Source: Warburgia ugandensis (Eukaryota > Streptophyta > Magnoliopsida > Canellales > Canellaceae). From it: a stretch of DNA of 64,000 nucleotides. The stretch covers positions 7,908,001 through 7,972,000 of the forward strand of contig CP141135.1 in assembly GCA_035236585.1 (NCBI GenBank), given 5' to 3'. Under the pieces are notes generated by a model. The model saw only the letters and a list, made by a program, of their open reading frames with translations, made no database searches and was not told the origin of the DNA. Numbering within the stretch: the first letter of the stretch is position 1; every line of letters begins with the position of its first letter. This document shows positions 35,975-47,938 of this stretch, one piece after another. Position numbers and translations under genes: made by a program.

Positions 35975-38900
35975 CTAACGTTCATGTCTTGACAGGCGAA
36001 GCTTGGTAAGTTTGTCTCTCCACATAGCTACAAGCAACATGAAACAAATGGAACGAGTAACATATAAGAAGGAACTATGAGCTTGAAAGAGCAACGCTCA
36101 AGAATATCAGGAGCCAATTATATTTCACTGGGCATAAGCTTGAAATTTTTTCTAATTAAAAATACCTGCTTCTTTGTACTTTTCCTCTGTGATGGCCATG
36201 TTCATTTTCCTAATCAAATCAAGCTCCTCGACTAGTAAATCAGGACCTTCTGAAGGACTGCAGCATATAAAACTAGAGCTTAGAAATACATGGTAGGAAG
36301 TCGAACTTTCTAAACTACATCACAAAAGGTACAACCTTTTCAAAAATGCTTCATGACAAAAGAACTTCAAGAGAATAACTAAAACAACTACAAAACCATA
36401 AAACATTAGTTACAGTAAAGAGTTAAAACATGTTGAGTTCAAACAGCATATATTCCTCATAGCAACTAAAGGATTGATGCCAAAAATTCATTATTACCTG
36501 TCCAATGATACATCATAAACAGATTTTAAGTCATTCCCTCTCCACTTCCCATAAACAAGTCTAATAGCATCAGTCGAGACAATCTTCTTGCTTACATAAA
36601 TTGGGACCTGCATTTGAATGATTCTCCTTTAACAGTTGGTTTTGAGGCAATTGAAATGCATCTATGCTGAATCATATTATGTGAACTTGACAGAATTAGA
36701 AGAAAAGAAAAGGATGAGCTGCAAGTGTGTGAAAGAAATACAGAGTCTTGCTTATTATTTATTAATGATTGGTAATATGTAGATACTGTACTACAAGGGT
36801 TGAATTTAGAGAAGGCTTGGCTGGTGGGCAATTCAGAGCCAGCGGTGGGATCTTTAAACCTTCTCTTAAATTTACAGATTGTTGAAGTAATAATATAAAA
36901 TTACTTAGTTTCTTTCAAAAGCTATCAAGCAGAGAATGGTTAATTGATTTGAGCCTTAACAGTAATCTGCTGTAATTGAGTAACTGCAGAGTCCAGCCAT
37001 AAGGGTAAATGCTGCAAACAATACCTTACATCTTTTTGCCACATTTATGGCATCTGATGGTCGTGTATCCACACTGATAGTTGCTTTTTCTCCAGGCTGC
37101 AGATAAAGGAAATCCTTGATAATTTCAGTTCCTAAAGATAATCATAGACCAACTTCTTAAGACAGTAAAGGAGTACATTTTGTTACTACCTTGCCAAGAA
37201 ATATCCGTGCATAATAAGTATTAATCACTCTTTCTGTAATACGCACCATTTTTACCTGAATATGGGGAAACATACAAGTCAAAGCTAGTAAAAGTTTTAA
37301 GGGAAACTAGAGAGTCACTGGGCTATACACCATTGTATATGGAGGAATGCTAGCTGCACAAGCAGCATTTACACACGTGCAGCTAGTATTCCTCTTGTAC
37401 ATTACTGCCTTCTTAGAGAAGTAACAAATAAAGTAGCCAAAACATACATTTAAGTCTAAGGCTTTCCTAGTTGCAGCTTAATGAAATTAAGTGGTTCACT
37501 ATGAACCCTAACAGGGACTACTAATTTCATGTTTTGTTAAATGAACAACTAGATTATGTAAACTATGAAAGAGCACCAAAGCGTAGTGAAACTTAGGGTA
37601 AGAAAAGTAGCAAAGAGGTTACACGAGTAAGGATATAGAATGATTAAAAGCTGGGATATGTATGATTTTGTAAAATTTTGCAAATATGAACAGCATCTAT
37701 AAACATTTGCACACGTTGAAAGCATGTAAAAGCCACAGGATATCCAACTAGAAAATTTCACCAAGCATGTATATGAAGAAAATTATGCACTTACTTCATA
37801 GCCTAGCTTCCCTACAAGATTTTTCACGAACTGATATTGATTTTGAGATTCCTGCAGAAGACCGCATTAATGCCAATTTATTGTTATCCTTGCAAGAAGG
37901 AAATGCTAATCTATGATATATCACATTAGCTTAAATGACATATTACCGCCTTTTCGTCCAGTGTTAAGGCATCTATAAGTTTCTCTATGGCAAACTCACC
38001 TGAAAAAGAAACAATTCTTAGTAATCAAAGGAAAAACTAAGTGACAACTGAGAGAATAAAAAAGGGCAGCCCGGTGCAGAAGCTCCCGTGTATGTGGGGT
38101 CTGGGGAAGGGACAGACCATAAGGTTTTATAGCACACAGCCATACCTTGCATTTTTGCGAGAGGCTGTTTCCATGCCTTGAAGGCAACAAAAAAGCAAAT
38201 AACAAAAGAATAATAAATTCAAAAGGTATCATACCCACAATAATTGGAAGCAACAAGTCTCCATCACAATCAATTTTAAGAAAAATTGTAGGACTTTGAA
38301 ACCTACGAAGAAACCCATGCCCGATTGAACTGACATTAGCCTTATGCACCTTTGCTTGAATAGAAAAGGGAAGTAGCTGACCAGATGAGTGCCATTTTGT
38401 TTCTTCTAGAAAACCTTTCCTACGTAAGTGGTGGTGTCTGACAGTTTCTGCACTAGTAAATGATAGATAGTAAATGAAATGTGAAACCATTAAAAAACAA
38501 AGGTACTTCAGCATAAGAATAGCTCTTTCATTGTTATAAAATAAACAGTAGGTTACATACCAGAAACAGAGGAATTCATAAAAGATCAACTGTAAGTTAA
38601 GCTACATAATAAACTAATAACTGAATGATGTATAATCCACTCTTTTTCAACAACAAAAAAAAAAAACAAAGAAGAATGTTGGAAAAACTAAAATCCTAGA
38701 GAAAATCATTTGTGCATAGAGGGATTTGATAAAAGAACAGAGTTTACAACAAGGGTGTTATCATCATCATCATCATCAAGACCTTATCCTAATTAGGGGT
38801 CGGCCACATGAATCTTATTCCTCCATTCCACTCTATTAAATATCATGGTTTCATTTAGTCCCAAAGTTTTTAAATCTTTCCTCACCACTTCTATCCACGT

Positions 38901-41900
38901 TCTTTTGGGCATTCCCCTTGCCCTTTTAGAACTTTCTACTTGTATTGCCTCACTCCTTCTAACTGGTGCCATTGTTGGTCTCCTTTGGACATGTTCAAAC
39001 CATCTAAGTCTAATCTCCCTCATCTTATTACCTATTGGTGCTACTCCTAAATTTCTTCTAATATTTTCATTTCTAATTCTATCCTTTCTTGTCTTACCAC
39101 TCATCCATCTCAACATCCTCATTTCTGTGACGCTCATCCTATGAGTATCATGTTCCTTAACTGGCCAACACTCTAATCCATAGAGCATAGCCAGCCTTAT
39201 AACCATCCTATAGAATTTTCCTTTTAGTTTGAGTGGCACCCGCTGATCACATAAAACTCCAGATGCACATCTCCATTTATTCCAACCCGCTTGGATTCTC
39301 TGGGTAACCTCCCTCTCAATCTCTCCACTCTCATGGATCAATGATCCTAAGTACCGAAAGAGGTCTTTCACGGGGACTTCTTGGTTATCAATCTTGACCA
39401 GTGTTCCACTCCTACTCTCCTTGCTAAAATTATATTACATATATTCTGTCTTAATTCGGCTAATTTTAAATCCTTTAGATTCTAATACTTCTCTCCATAA
39501 CTCTAGCTTTATGTTTACACCCTCCCTTGTCTCATTAAGTAAGACTATATCATCTGCAAATAGCATGCACCAGGGGATCTTCTCGTGCAAATGTTTTGTT
39601 AACTCATCCATAACTAATGTGAAGAGGTATGGACTCAATGCCGATCTTTGGTGCAATCCTACAGTGACAGGAAAATTACCAGTCATGCCACTAGCGGTCT
39701 TAACATTTGTTACCGCTCCCTCATACATATCCTTAATTATGTCTATATACCCCTGAGAAACCCCCTTACCACCCAACACCCTCCATACTAACTTTTTAAA
39801 GACTTTATCATAAGCTTTCTCTAAATCGATAAAGACCATATGTAGGTCTTTCCTCCTCTCCCTATATTTCTCTAGTAATTGTCTTAGCAAGAAAATAGCT
39901 TTCATGGTAGACCTCCCAAGCATGAAATCAAACTGATTCTCCGATACACTTTTTTCATGTTGTAACCTCTTCTCAATCACTCTTTCAAAAAGTTTCATGG
40001 TATGGCTCATAAGTTTGATCCCTCGATAATTAGTGCAGCTCTGAATGTCACCTTTATTCTTATAGATTGGTACAATAGAGCTTTTCCTCCACTCATCAGG
40101 CATTTTCTTTGATTTTATAATCTTGTTAAACAACTTGGTCAACCAAACTACCCAAATATCTCCCATATGCTTCCAAACCTCTATTGGTACACCATCAGGC
40201 CCTATAGCCTTTCTTGATTTCATCTTTTTCAAGGCCTCTTTTACTTCAGGTATTCTAATCCTATGTTCGTATCTATAATATCCAATGTTATTTAGATTTA
40301 TATTATTTTCAATCCCTATATTCTCAGAGCCATTGTCATTTAATAATTTTTGAAAGTATGTTTCCCACCTTTGTTTGATCTCATCTTCTTTGACTAATAC
40401 TCTTTGATCATTGCTTCTAATACACCTAACATGATCTAAGTCCTTACCCTTCTGTTCTCTTACTTTTGCAAGTTTAAACACATCTTTCTCACCTTCTCTT
40501 GTTCCTAATTTATTATAAAGCTCATCATATGCTTTAAGTTTAGCCTCACTTACTATTCTCTTAGCAGCGTTTTTAGCATTCTTATATTGTTTATAGTTTT
40601 CATTATTTCTAATCTTCTACCAAGCTTTAAAACGCATCCGTTTTTCTTTAAAAACTTTTTGCACTGTTTCACTCCACCGCCATGTTTTCTTTGCTAATAG
40701 CTTTTTACCTTTAGATACTCCTAAGACATCTTTTGCCACTTTTTTAATGGATTCAGCCATATTAGTCGACATGGTATTTATTTTTGTTTCATAGTTCCAA
40801 TTTCCTTCTACCATCAACTTATTTTTGAATAAGGTTATTTTCTCTCCTTTTAAGTTCCACCACTTAGTTTTTGGATGTGTATTAAGTTTAGTTTTTTTAC
40901 TCCATCTTTTAATATGGATATCTATAACTATTAACCCATGTTGTGAGGTTAAACTCTCACCAGGTATCACCTTACAATCCTTGCATATAGATCGTTCATT
41001 ATTTCTAAGTAGAAAAAAGTCTATTTGGCTTTTATGAAGTCCACTTTTAAAGGTTATATGACAAAGCAAAATCCTAATATGCTACCATGACAAAACACAT
41101 TTTCCAACATTAGTATGACTAAAATATTACAGCACAAAATCCATCAAGGTTTTCAACAGTATGAATAAGGAACGGCATTTGAGTTTGCTCACCAATCTGC
41201 TTTTGGACATCAAAAGAACTATCAGTACTAAAATTTAGTCTTGTTGTATAAGTGAATAACTAAGCAATTATATTTCTTCAGCAAATATATTCCTTCACCA
41301 GTAAAAAAGGCCAAATTGTGCAACCGTAATCTGTTTGGATTCATAAGATCATAATCAATTAGCTACACGCAAATCCCTATAAGAGGATATGCATGACAAG
41401 ATGGTTAAAAGAGCTACAATTGAAGAAGGACAACTTGCAGATGTATAAAGACAATCAGAATCGAACTATTGGAGATGTTTTTTCCTAAATATGGTGGAAA
41501 GGAAGATAACTACAATCCCTCAAAGCTAAACCATATAACCTCTATAGTATTGGCGTCTTATCATGAAACCCAATAAACAAATGCATTCACGTGCATTTCC
41601 AGAAATACCAGACTTGAAATCGTGCGGGATAGAAACAATGGGTAACAGCGTCATCGAAATCCCAAACAATTCAAAATTCACCCTTGTACCATTTGTACAG
41701 GAGGCCAAAGTGAAGAGTTTTTTTCCTAAAAGCTAGTTTAATCTATCCAATTAGGAGACAAAGTTTGCACTGTTGAACTTGCCGAACCTAACTTCTTTCC
41801 AACATCTGATTGCTTTCGTGTTTTATCTAATCCACCCTTCCATGTTTATCACCTTAACTCTCAAAATTCCCAATTTACAGCTCCAAATTTGATTCCATAG

Positions 41901-42362
41901 CGTGATTGTCTACAAAATCGCCAAAAACCGATTAAATGGTACAAAGCCAAGTCAATTTCGCATTTAAAAATGCTGCAAAAAAATCAAAAGTCGGTACAAA
42001 AAAGAACCTCTCCCAGCTAAATTCACGAATGCAAAAAGAAAGATATTTTCAATTTCAGGAAACTAAGAAGGGTAAAAAATCAGTGAGTTCGAACCTGAAG
42101 TAAGAACGATTGCCTCGAGGAATTCATCATCCTGCTGATCGTAACTCCCCGATTTCCCACCGGAATACCGGCGAGAAGCTTTACATGAAATTAGCAGCAG
42201 ATTCTTTCTCTGGGATTTCTTATGTGTGCAACCACAACGCATTGAAACAAAAGAAGCGGAACGACTTGCCGAATTTGAGAAGGAAAATTTGGTACTGGCA
42301 TGATCGGAGAATGGGCCGGAATCGGGGGGCCCGAGACGGACTCGGAGTTGAATTCGAAGCAT
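35975..42362 (-). CDS. Bifunctional nuclease, BBD family (DUF151 + UVR)
   Basis: Related to plant BBD proteins, nucleases with reported RNase and DNase activity linked to basal defence and abscisic acid responses. Exons in transcript order: 42362-42095, 38447-38235, 37999-37947, 37851-37795, 37255-37190, 37096-37025, 36607-36498, 36257-36166 and 36027-35975. All phases agree, giving 984 bases and 327 residues, the normal family length. The DUF151 core spans roughly residues 145-270 with [24 protein letters not shown] and the conserved [15 protein letters not shown], whose acidic and basic residues form the proposed active site. A C-terminal UVR-like helix pair ([20 protein letters not shown]...WRDKL) follows. 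The N terminus is Ser-rich and could be a targeting peptide. ATG 42,362 ([11 protein letters not shown]) was chosen on family length; in-frame ATGs at 42,389 and 42,485 are alternatives. Intron 1 (3.6 kb) contains an RTE LINE in the same orientation, and intron 2 a SINE piece. Confidence 0.93.
38066..38186 (-). mobile_element. Au-like SINE, truncated
   Basis: Lies in intron 2 of the BBD gene. GGGCAGCCCGGTGCAGAAGC through the tail of the B box (CCATGCCTTGAAGGC) is present, but the outer tRNA-like head (box A) is missing. The SINE runs in the same direction as the host gene. Confidence 0.8.
38758..41072 (-). mobile_element. RTE-clade LINE inside a BBD intron
   Basis: This 2.3-kb insertion in BBD intron 1 lies in the same orientation as the gene. 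Its 3' end is a (ATC)n run (ATCATCATCATCATC, 38,760-38,780), the simple-repeat tail typical of RTE. The two main frames (39,435-40,481, 348 codons; 38,793-39,371, 192 codons) cover almost the whole reverse transcriptase: [19 protein letters not shown], the [19 protein letters not shown] block, [12 protein letters not shown] and a catalytic FADD. The DNA-binding-like C terminus follows. Only the last part of the endonuclease remains (41,069-40,617), with a small internal deletion relative to the copy at 62.1 kb. A stop splits the RT frame, so it is inactive. It is the best-preserved RT in the window. Confidence 0.95.
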
Positions 42363-42830
42363 TGTGAGAGTAACGGAGGAAAGGAACATCTGAGGATACA
42401 AAACAAGGAATTGCGCTTCTATGAAAGGTGTCTCTCTCTGTGATGTGGCCCCACCCAACAGAAAGGGTTTCTGTCTAGCTGACAAGTTTATCTGCTGATT
42501 TTTTCTAAGTAATTAATTTTGAGGACGATAAGTTTGGTTGTCTCCAACGTGCGTATAGAAAGTGATAATAAAATTGGTCTTTGCTCTGTTGGGAAGTCAT
42601 GATGATGATGATGGATATGTGGAAGACATGGCAGTAGTATAGACATTATTTTGATTCTCTTTGGTGGGGTCAACTTGATGAGACATTCTTTGGTAATTGT
42701 AACTGTTGATGATGTAATAACAAGTAATTTGAAGAATCGTAATTTGTTCATGTGGGTCATATTCTTGGCTGGTTATGGGGATATCTAGTGTTGGGTTCTA
42801 ATTGAACCACAACAAACTAGGTGTGGTGTT
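42363..42830 (-). promoter_or_regulatory. BBD 5' UTR and promoter region
   Basis: CT/GA-rich leader-like sequence (GAGAGAGACACC region near 42,430) lies upstream of the first exon. No clear TATA box was identified. The region ends at a MITE-like element beginning at 42,831, so the proximal promoter can be no longer than about 470 bases unless the element contributes. Confidence 0.3.
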
Positions 42831-43015
42831 TGAGCTAAGATGAGATGAAGTAACATCTTCTTTATTTCACTATTACTGTTACTTGGGATGAGATGAGATA
42901 AAAACCATCTCTCCCGAGATCATTGTTGGTGGTGTTAGAGATGAAATCATCCCATCCCACTTATTATTAGTGGGGCTTGAAATAAGAGGAGAAATCACAA
43001 TCTCATCTTAGCTCA
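42831..43015. mobile_element. Short MITE-like element near the BBD promoter
   Basis: A perfect 16-base terminal inverted repeat (TGAGCTAAGATGAGAT at 42,831-42,846, reversed at 43,000-43,015) encloses 185 bases rich in GATGAGAT motifs. No certain target-site duplication is visible, and the element has no coding capacity. Confidence 0.5.
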
Positions 43016-44048
43016 GTGCTAGTAGTTTGCATGTCAATTCCATCTCTCATCTCATTCCTAATATAAAAGGAGTCATTTCTTCGCATCTAAAAATTCAGTC
43101 ATGTCTTTGTAATTTGCTCGGCATGGAAATGTGCTATATCAAGTTATTTTAACTGTCTCCTCCAACTCATCTCAACCCTGCTTAAGTCATATTTTCAGTC
43201 ATTACACTTTCGCTCATGGCAAATTTAGTCATCTTACCAGGCTTAAATCATCTCAAGCACTATTAACACGTTATATATGTTCACTTAGATTCCCACATTT
43301 TAGTGGGTCTGCTGGTAGAGACACCCAAGTACTCATTTATGGATGGTCCTGACCTTCGATTGCTTTCAGTTTTAGAAAAGCAAAAGGCATAAGTTTGGTA
43401 TCTTTCTAATCACCAACAGTACAAGGAAACACATTTGCTTACGTCCTTCGCCTACCTGACTGCTTAGCTGAAAAGCTAGTTGAGTGAGTTGCTGAGTCTC
43501 TTGTCATTTGCTAAGTTTCTCGGATGATTTCTTTCCCCCTCTCCTGTTTTCTTTTCTTCTTGTGCTGTTACCATCTCGGTTCTTATGATTTAATATCTCT
43601 ATACCTTCTATAAAAAAAAAAAACCAACCGGAAAGCTCTCTCCCTCAATTATATAACGCTCTTGTAGCAAGGAAGCATATGTTAGGCAGAAAGAAAGTTG
43701 ATAGCATGCCCACTTATTTATATGTTGCCAAAGTTCCAAATTATTCTTCTAATTGGGTCTGATCCTGATTACCTACAGACCAACACTCAGATCAAAGTGA
43801 TGCCTATAAGGACTTCTTTCTTAGGTCACTTAGGTTTTGAAATGAATGGTTTTCTATTTTACCATGTCTATTTTACAATCACAAGAGACCCAAGGACTTG
43901 TAGAATGGGTTTGATCCCAGTTTAGTCTCTAAGTCATCTGAATCATGCCAAACTGCATGAATGGTTTAATCTTTGAAATACAAAAAGTTGAACCCCCCCA
44001 GCCAGTTTTCTTCCTACCTGGCATATGCTCCCATTTACTCGGAGGAGC

Positions 44049-44050
<2 letters not shown>
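43016..44050. other. Intergenic, no gene seen
   Basis: Only short chance frames. A short stretch near 43,365-43,400 (ATTGCTTTCAGTTTTAGAAAAG) resembles one near 46,999-47,030, so weak repeat homology exists, but I cannot classify it. Confidence 0.4.

Positions 44051-44052
<2 letters not shown>

Positions 44053-44120
<68 letters not shown>
44053..44120. repeat. (CT)n microsatellite, about 34 units
   Basis: An uninterrupted run of CT dinucleotides, the longest microsatellite in the window. It generates spurious Ser-Leu and Arg-Glu open frames on both strands. Confidence 0.98.
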
Positions 44121-44124
<4 letters not shown>

Positions 44125-44420
44125 GAAACGTCTAAAAGCCCCTGCGCCAACACAGCTATAAGAAGCGGAAGAATCAGCAAGAGTGGAAAAGAGAATGAGA
44201 GAAAGTTTCAAAACTTCTAGGCTGGTTGGAACACACTTGCAACAGAGTTGGTGGATAGTTATTCATTGCCTGGGGAAACTATTTCTTTTCTGATATATTG
44301 AATACTCAGAATGGTCGTGGAGTGCCGCTAATAAAGATTCCAAATAAGATCGCCACCTTGTCAAAGTGGGAGCTTTATGCATGTACGAGAAACTTGGTTT
44401 CCTTGTTTTTATTGTATTTT

Positions 44421-44617
44421 TTTTGTTTGACAGTAAAAAAGGCAGTTCTGGAGCACGAAGCTCCTGTGTATGCAGAGTTCGGGGAAGGGGAGGACCAGAA
44501 GGGTCAATAGTACGCAACCTTGCCTTGTATTTTGTAAGAGGTTGTTTCTAAGTCTTGAACCCGTGAGTTCAAAGTCATAACAGTAAGCACCTTTATCTTG
44601 CATTTTGTTTGACAGTA
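44421..44617 (-). mobile_element. Au-like SINE with 15-bp target-site duplication
   Basis: The body is 44,436-44,602 in antisense. The flanks 44,421-44,435 and 44,603-44,617 are both TTTTGTTTGACAGTA. The B box reversed reads CTTGAACCCGTGAGTTC. The extreme tRNA-head end is altered (GTAAGCACCTTT), so the copy is somewhat degraded. Confidence 0.9.
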
Positions 44618-44619
44618 GA

Positions 44620-45428
44620 AAATAACTGTTTTTTACTGTAAAAAAATAAAAACTAGTTTCCAAACACGCACTTAGAAATACTTAATACAATTCTTTTTGG
44701 AAGCAAATCGAATGAGAACCTCATTGTAAGAATACAACTAGAATTTGATAAGTGAGCTGAGGAACGGGTCTTATGCTTCTATATATTGTTGAAATGTATT
44801 TGTTAACTTGAATGTTGTGTTGATTTCATATCTTGATACTATAGCTATGTATGTACTTGTTAATTAGCGAGTTGAAGTTACATGGAAAAACACCTGGTAA
44901 GGGCTATGAAACATGAGTTTGTTTGAAAAGATGCTCTCTATACACACCATCCTGACTTCGTCTCAAAGTTTCTCTTGTGATATTTATTTTAGTGACGTTG
45001 ATCACTACAAATAGTTGATCATTTAACACGCATAGAAACTTAGTCTCCAAAGCACGAGTGTGAGAAATTGGAGTTAAAGCACAAGCAAGCTGAGAGTGAG
45101 GGGGAGGGGAAGAAACTTGTAATTCCAGAAAGTGAGCAGGGTTTGGAATTCCCAAAGTTGAGGAGGTTAAGGTTGAGAAAATAGGATTCGATACCTTGAA
45201 CCAAATGGGTGGTTTAGTCGGATTTGGCATCTTGGACTTATGTTTTAGAGATTTCGTCAAGATTACCATTGAAGTCTCGTTCACATTGTTAAATAGTTCA
45301 ACGAAAATCATATCCCCATTAGGTCTTTCTAATTCTTAATAACGTCAAGCATCTTGTGAAATGTTGACATCTATAAAAGCTGATTAGACATGTCTAGTGT
45401 TTGAACTGCTATCGTGGAAGGAATATTA
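44620..45428. other. Intergenic, no gene seen
   Basis: A 135-codon minus frame at 44,904-45,311 has no recognisable domain and no codon pattern I trust. Otherwise empty. Confidence 0.4.
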
Positions 45429-45431
45429 AAG

Positions 45432-45606
45432 GCAGCCCCCGTGCACGAAGATCCTGCATATGTGGGGTTCGGGAAAGGGGCGGACTATAAGGGTCAATAA
45501 TACGCAGTTTTACCTGCAATTTTGCAAGAGGCTGTTTCCATGCCTTGAGCCCGTGACCTTAAAGTCATATGACAACAACTCTACAGTTGCACCAAGACTC
45601 CCCTTC
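45432..45606 (-). mobile_element. Au-like SINE, nearly full length
   Basis: Antisense copy from GGCAGCCCCCGTGCACGAAG to the reversed head ending TTGCACCAAGACTCCCCTT. The reversed B-box region reads CCTTGAGCCCGTGACC. No convincing flanking duplication. Confidence 0.9.
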
Positions 45607-45689
45607 AATCAATAAGAGATACAGAATAAAACTAAATAGAAGGTAATATATCTGGTGAGAATCTTGTAGCCGTTAGAATCAGTCATGAG

Positions 45690-46965
45690 CATTAGATCTT
45701 ATAGTTTGACAAGTATATCATACCAATCATTTTTAAAAAGACAGGTAAACATAAGGGGATATGTACAAAGAGAATCAAGGCAGGGACTGCCTCTCTTTGA
45801 TTGCCATGTGTTTGGTAGTTTCAAGGTCAAAAAGATGATGTCCCTGTCTTCCATATATTTATGGGTTAATTGCAAGCTCACAGAGATGAGATGCTTTAAC
45901 TTTTAATCTCTGAAATTAGAAGAAGTCCATGTCACAGTAATATAAACCTTGATAAGCTTATCCATGAGCTGAGACCTTAATCCTTGCTATTGGCAGCGCT
46001 ACAGCATGGATAGAGACATATAAAGCATATCTCAGACGTTGGGCGTTTTGTTCCTTTAACAAATTTGTCTTTGTTTGATGGCAGAAAGCAAAATTGACAC
46101 TCTAAGTACCCTTAGTAATTTGGAATTCACCTGAATTTTCATGAATTATTACAATAGACGTATAAGAGAGGAAAACGGTTCTGAGGTCAAAATGACACCC
46201 AACTTTCAAAAATCAGTTAACCTACCAAGATGGAAGCTGCAAAGTAAGATTAGCGGATATATAGGTCAGCTCTCTAAAGTCTAAACCAGCCTTCAAGTGA
46301 TTGAGTTTTAAGCCATCAAAGTTTACTGGAGAATACTATACAACATTCTGAAAGTGCAATCTGATATGATAGGGGCTAGTCATGGCTGCTATCTTGTCAA
46401 TGGAGAAGTTCTGAGCATGCCGAAAGGAGACCCAGAGAAAATACCATAGAACGACAAGTTTAATTGGCACTTTTCTTTTATTCAATTCTTATCATCAAAA
46501 CAGTGGATCTGAATAATACATCTCAATACATGAAGAAGAGAATCTGTTACCCACCTCAATTACTCTATTGTTATCAGCAGATGATATCAGTCTTAATACC
46601 ATCTTTGAACTACTGACATGGCTTTCATGGGATGCTTCATCTCAGCACCACCTTCAGTGTGCCAAAACGACTTATATCCTAAGAAATCACACTTTGTGAC
46701 GGCAAACTGTAACAGTGGAAATGCTGAGGGTACACCATCATCTTAGTTGCCGATCATTTTTTTTGCTGTTTATGGCATAAAAAGGACACTCCGGTACATA
46801 AAGCTCCTGCCTATGTGGAGTTTGAGGAAGGAGCGGACCACAAGAATTTATAGTATATTAACTTACCTTGTATTTTTGCAAAAGACTTTTCACGCCTCGA
46901 ACCCGTGAACTTAAGGTCACACGACAACAACTTTACCCTTACTCCGTTTATAGCATGATTCTCGT
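45690..46965 (-). repeat. Diverged duplicate of the AKRP 3' region
   Basis: Collinear with 48,930-50,610, the end of the AKRP gene. Matching landmarks include GCAAGCTCAC (45,867 and 49,063), GGAATTCAC (46,122 and 49,690), GGGGCTAGT (46,372 and 50,139), GTCAATGGAGAAG (46,397 and 50,163), CTTCAGTGTG (46,651 and 50,446) and GGCAAACTGT (46,700 and 50,495). The part matching AKRP's last exon (49,563-49,661) is missing here, so the copy encodes nothing. Confidence 0.8.
46768..46956 (-). mobile_element. Au-like SINE inserted in the duplicated segment
   Basis: Antisense body between 46,779 and 46,945. The flanks GTTTATGGCAT (46,768-46,778) and GTTTATAGCAT (46,946-46,956) are an 11-base target-site duplication with one mismatch. 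The paralogous site near 50,560-50,590 (GTTATGGCATCGTTCTCAAT) lacks the SINE. Confidence 0.85.
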
Positions 46966-47726
46966 ATTATACTTTGGAGGAGACAGTGACATTTTCTTAT
47001 TGCTTTCAACTTTTAGAAAAGAAAAAGGTGCCTCTGCCTACTTGTTTGGAATCTTTCCCATCAGCAAGAGTAACGGGATTTTTGGCACAGTTTTGCACAC
47101 CCTCGGTTGATCTTGTTATTCAAGGATGGTGATTTTTCTCGTCCACTACTTGCACCCTTAAGATTATATAATATCCTATTCTATATGTAAAGAGAGAGCT
47201 ACTGCATTAGAAAACTTATTTTTTTATCCTTTAAATATGGAAGTGCCTGAAGTTTCGATGAGACTTCTGCTGGTCCTTTGATGGCTTTGAAATTGAAGTG
47301 TTATCATCACAATCACTTGTTATTTTTATCTGAAAACGCTTCTATAATTCTCATATTATAATCTTCTGATATTTTCTTATCTCTCTCTCTCTCTCTCTCT
47401 GTGTCTCACCAACCCACCCACCAACACAGAGTTCACGTTTAGCATCACAAAAGCATGTATACATAGCTTCTTTTTCTATCTATACATTCATTAAGTTTGA
47501 AAAAGGTGGTTGCATGGCTCTCATGGAGATCTTCAGAAGAATTGAAATGTTGGGATGTTATATATTTTCTTTCAAAGGTGCGCAAAATTATGAATTATGC
47601 ATGCAAAATTGAGAAAGTTTTGGAGGAAACTAGATGTGAAGTGGGGAATAAATCTGAAGAGAGTGGTTCTTTTTCATTCCTCTGTAATTTTGGAAAAGTT
47701 TTTTCTATTTAAGTAATAGACTCCTC
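46966..47726. other. Intergenic, no gene seen
   Basis: Contains a short (CT)n run at about 47,382-47,400. Open frames are 71-80 codons without similarity. Confidence 0.4.
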
Positions 47727-47938
47727 GTACTTCCAAGTAGAAGGGGAGCCTTGGCGCAACGGTAAAAGTTGTCGTCATGTGACCTTGAGGTCACGGGTTC
47801 AAGGCGTGGAATCAGTCTCTTGTAAAAATACAAGGTAAGACTGCCTACTTTAGGCCATTGTGGCCTGCCCCTTCCCCGGACCCCGCATAGGCGGGAGCTT
47901 CGTGTGCACCGGGGCTGCCCCTTTTTGTACTTCCAAGT
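47727..47938 (+). mobile_element. Au-like SINE, well preserved
   Basis: The sense copy starts AAGGGGAGCCTTGGCGCAAC with box A GGCGCAACGGTAAAAG and box B GGGTTCAAGGC, continues through GGCCTGCCCCTTCCCCGGAC and ends GGGGCTGCCCCTTTTT. The flanks are a 12-base duplication GTACTTCCAAGT (47,727-47,738 and 47,927-47,938). The head-to-T-tail structure and length match the plant Au SINE family as I remember it. SINEs of this type depend on LINE machinery; the partner here is unknown. Confidence 0.95.

Noticed and set aside
38673-41112. 12-base inverted repeat AATGTTGGAAAA / TTTTCCAACATT around the RTE insertion
   Set aside because: RTE elements do not have terminal inverted repeats, and the repeats are dozens of bases outside both LINE ends; probably chance or older sequence.
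43945-44220. Open frames rich in Ser-Leu or Arg-Glu on both strands
   Set aside because: They are produced by the uninterrupted CT microsatellite, which has no stops in several frames; the flanks encode nothing recognisable.
47739-47830. Possible tRNA gene (box A and box B present)
   Set aside because: No acceptor stem or cloverleaf pairing; it is the tRNA-like head of a SINE with a target-site duplication.
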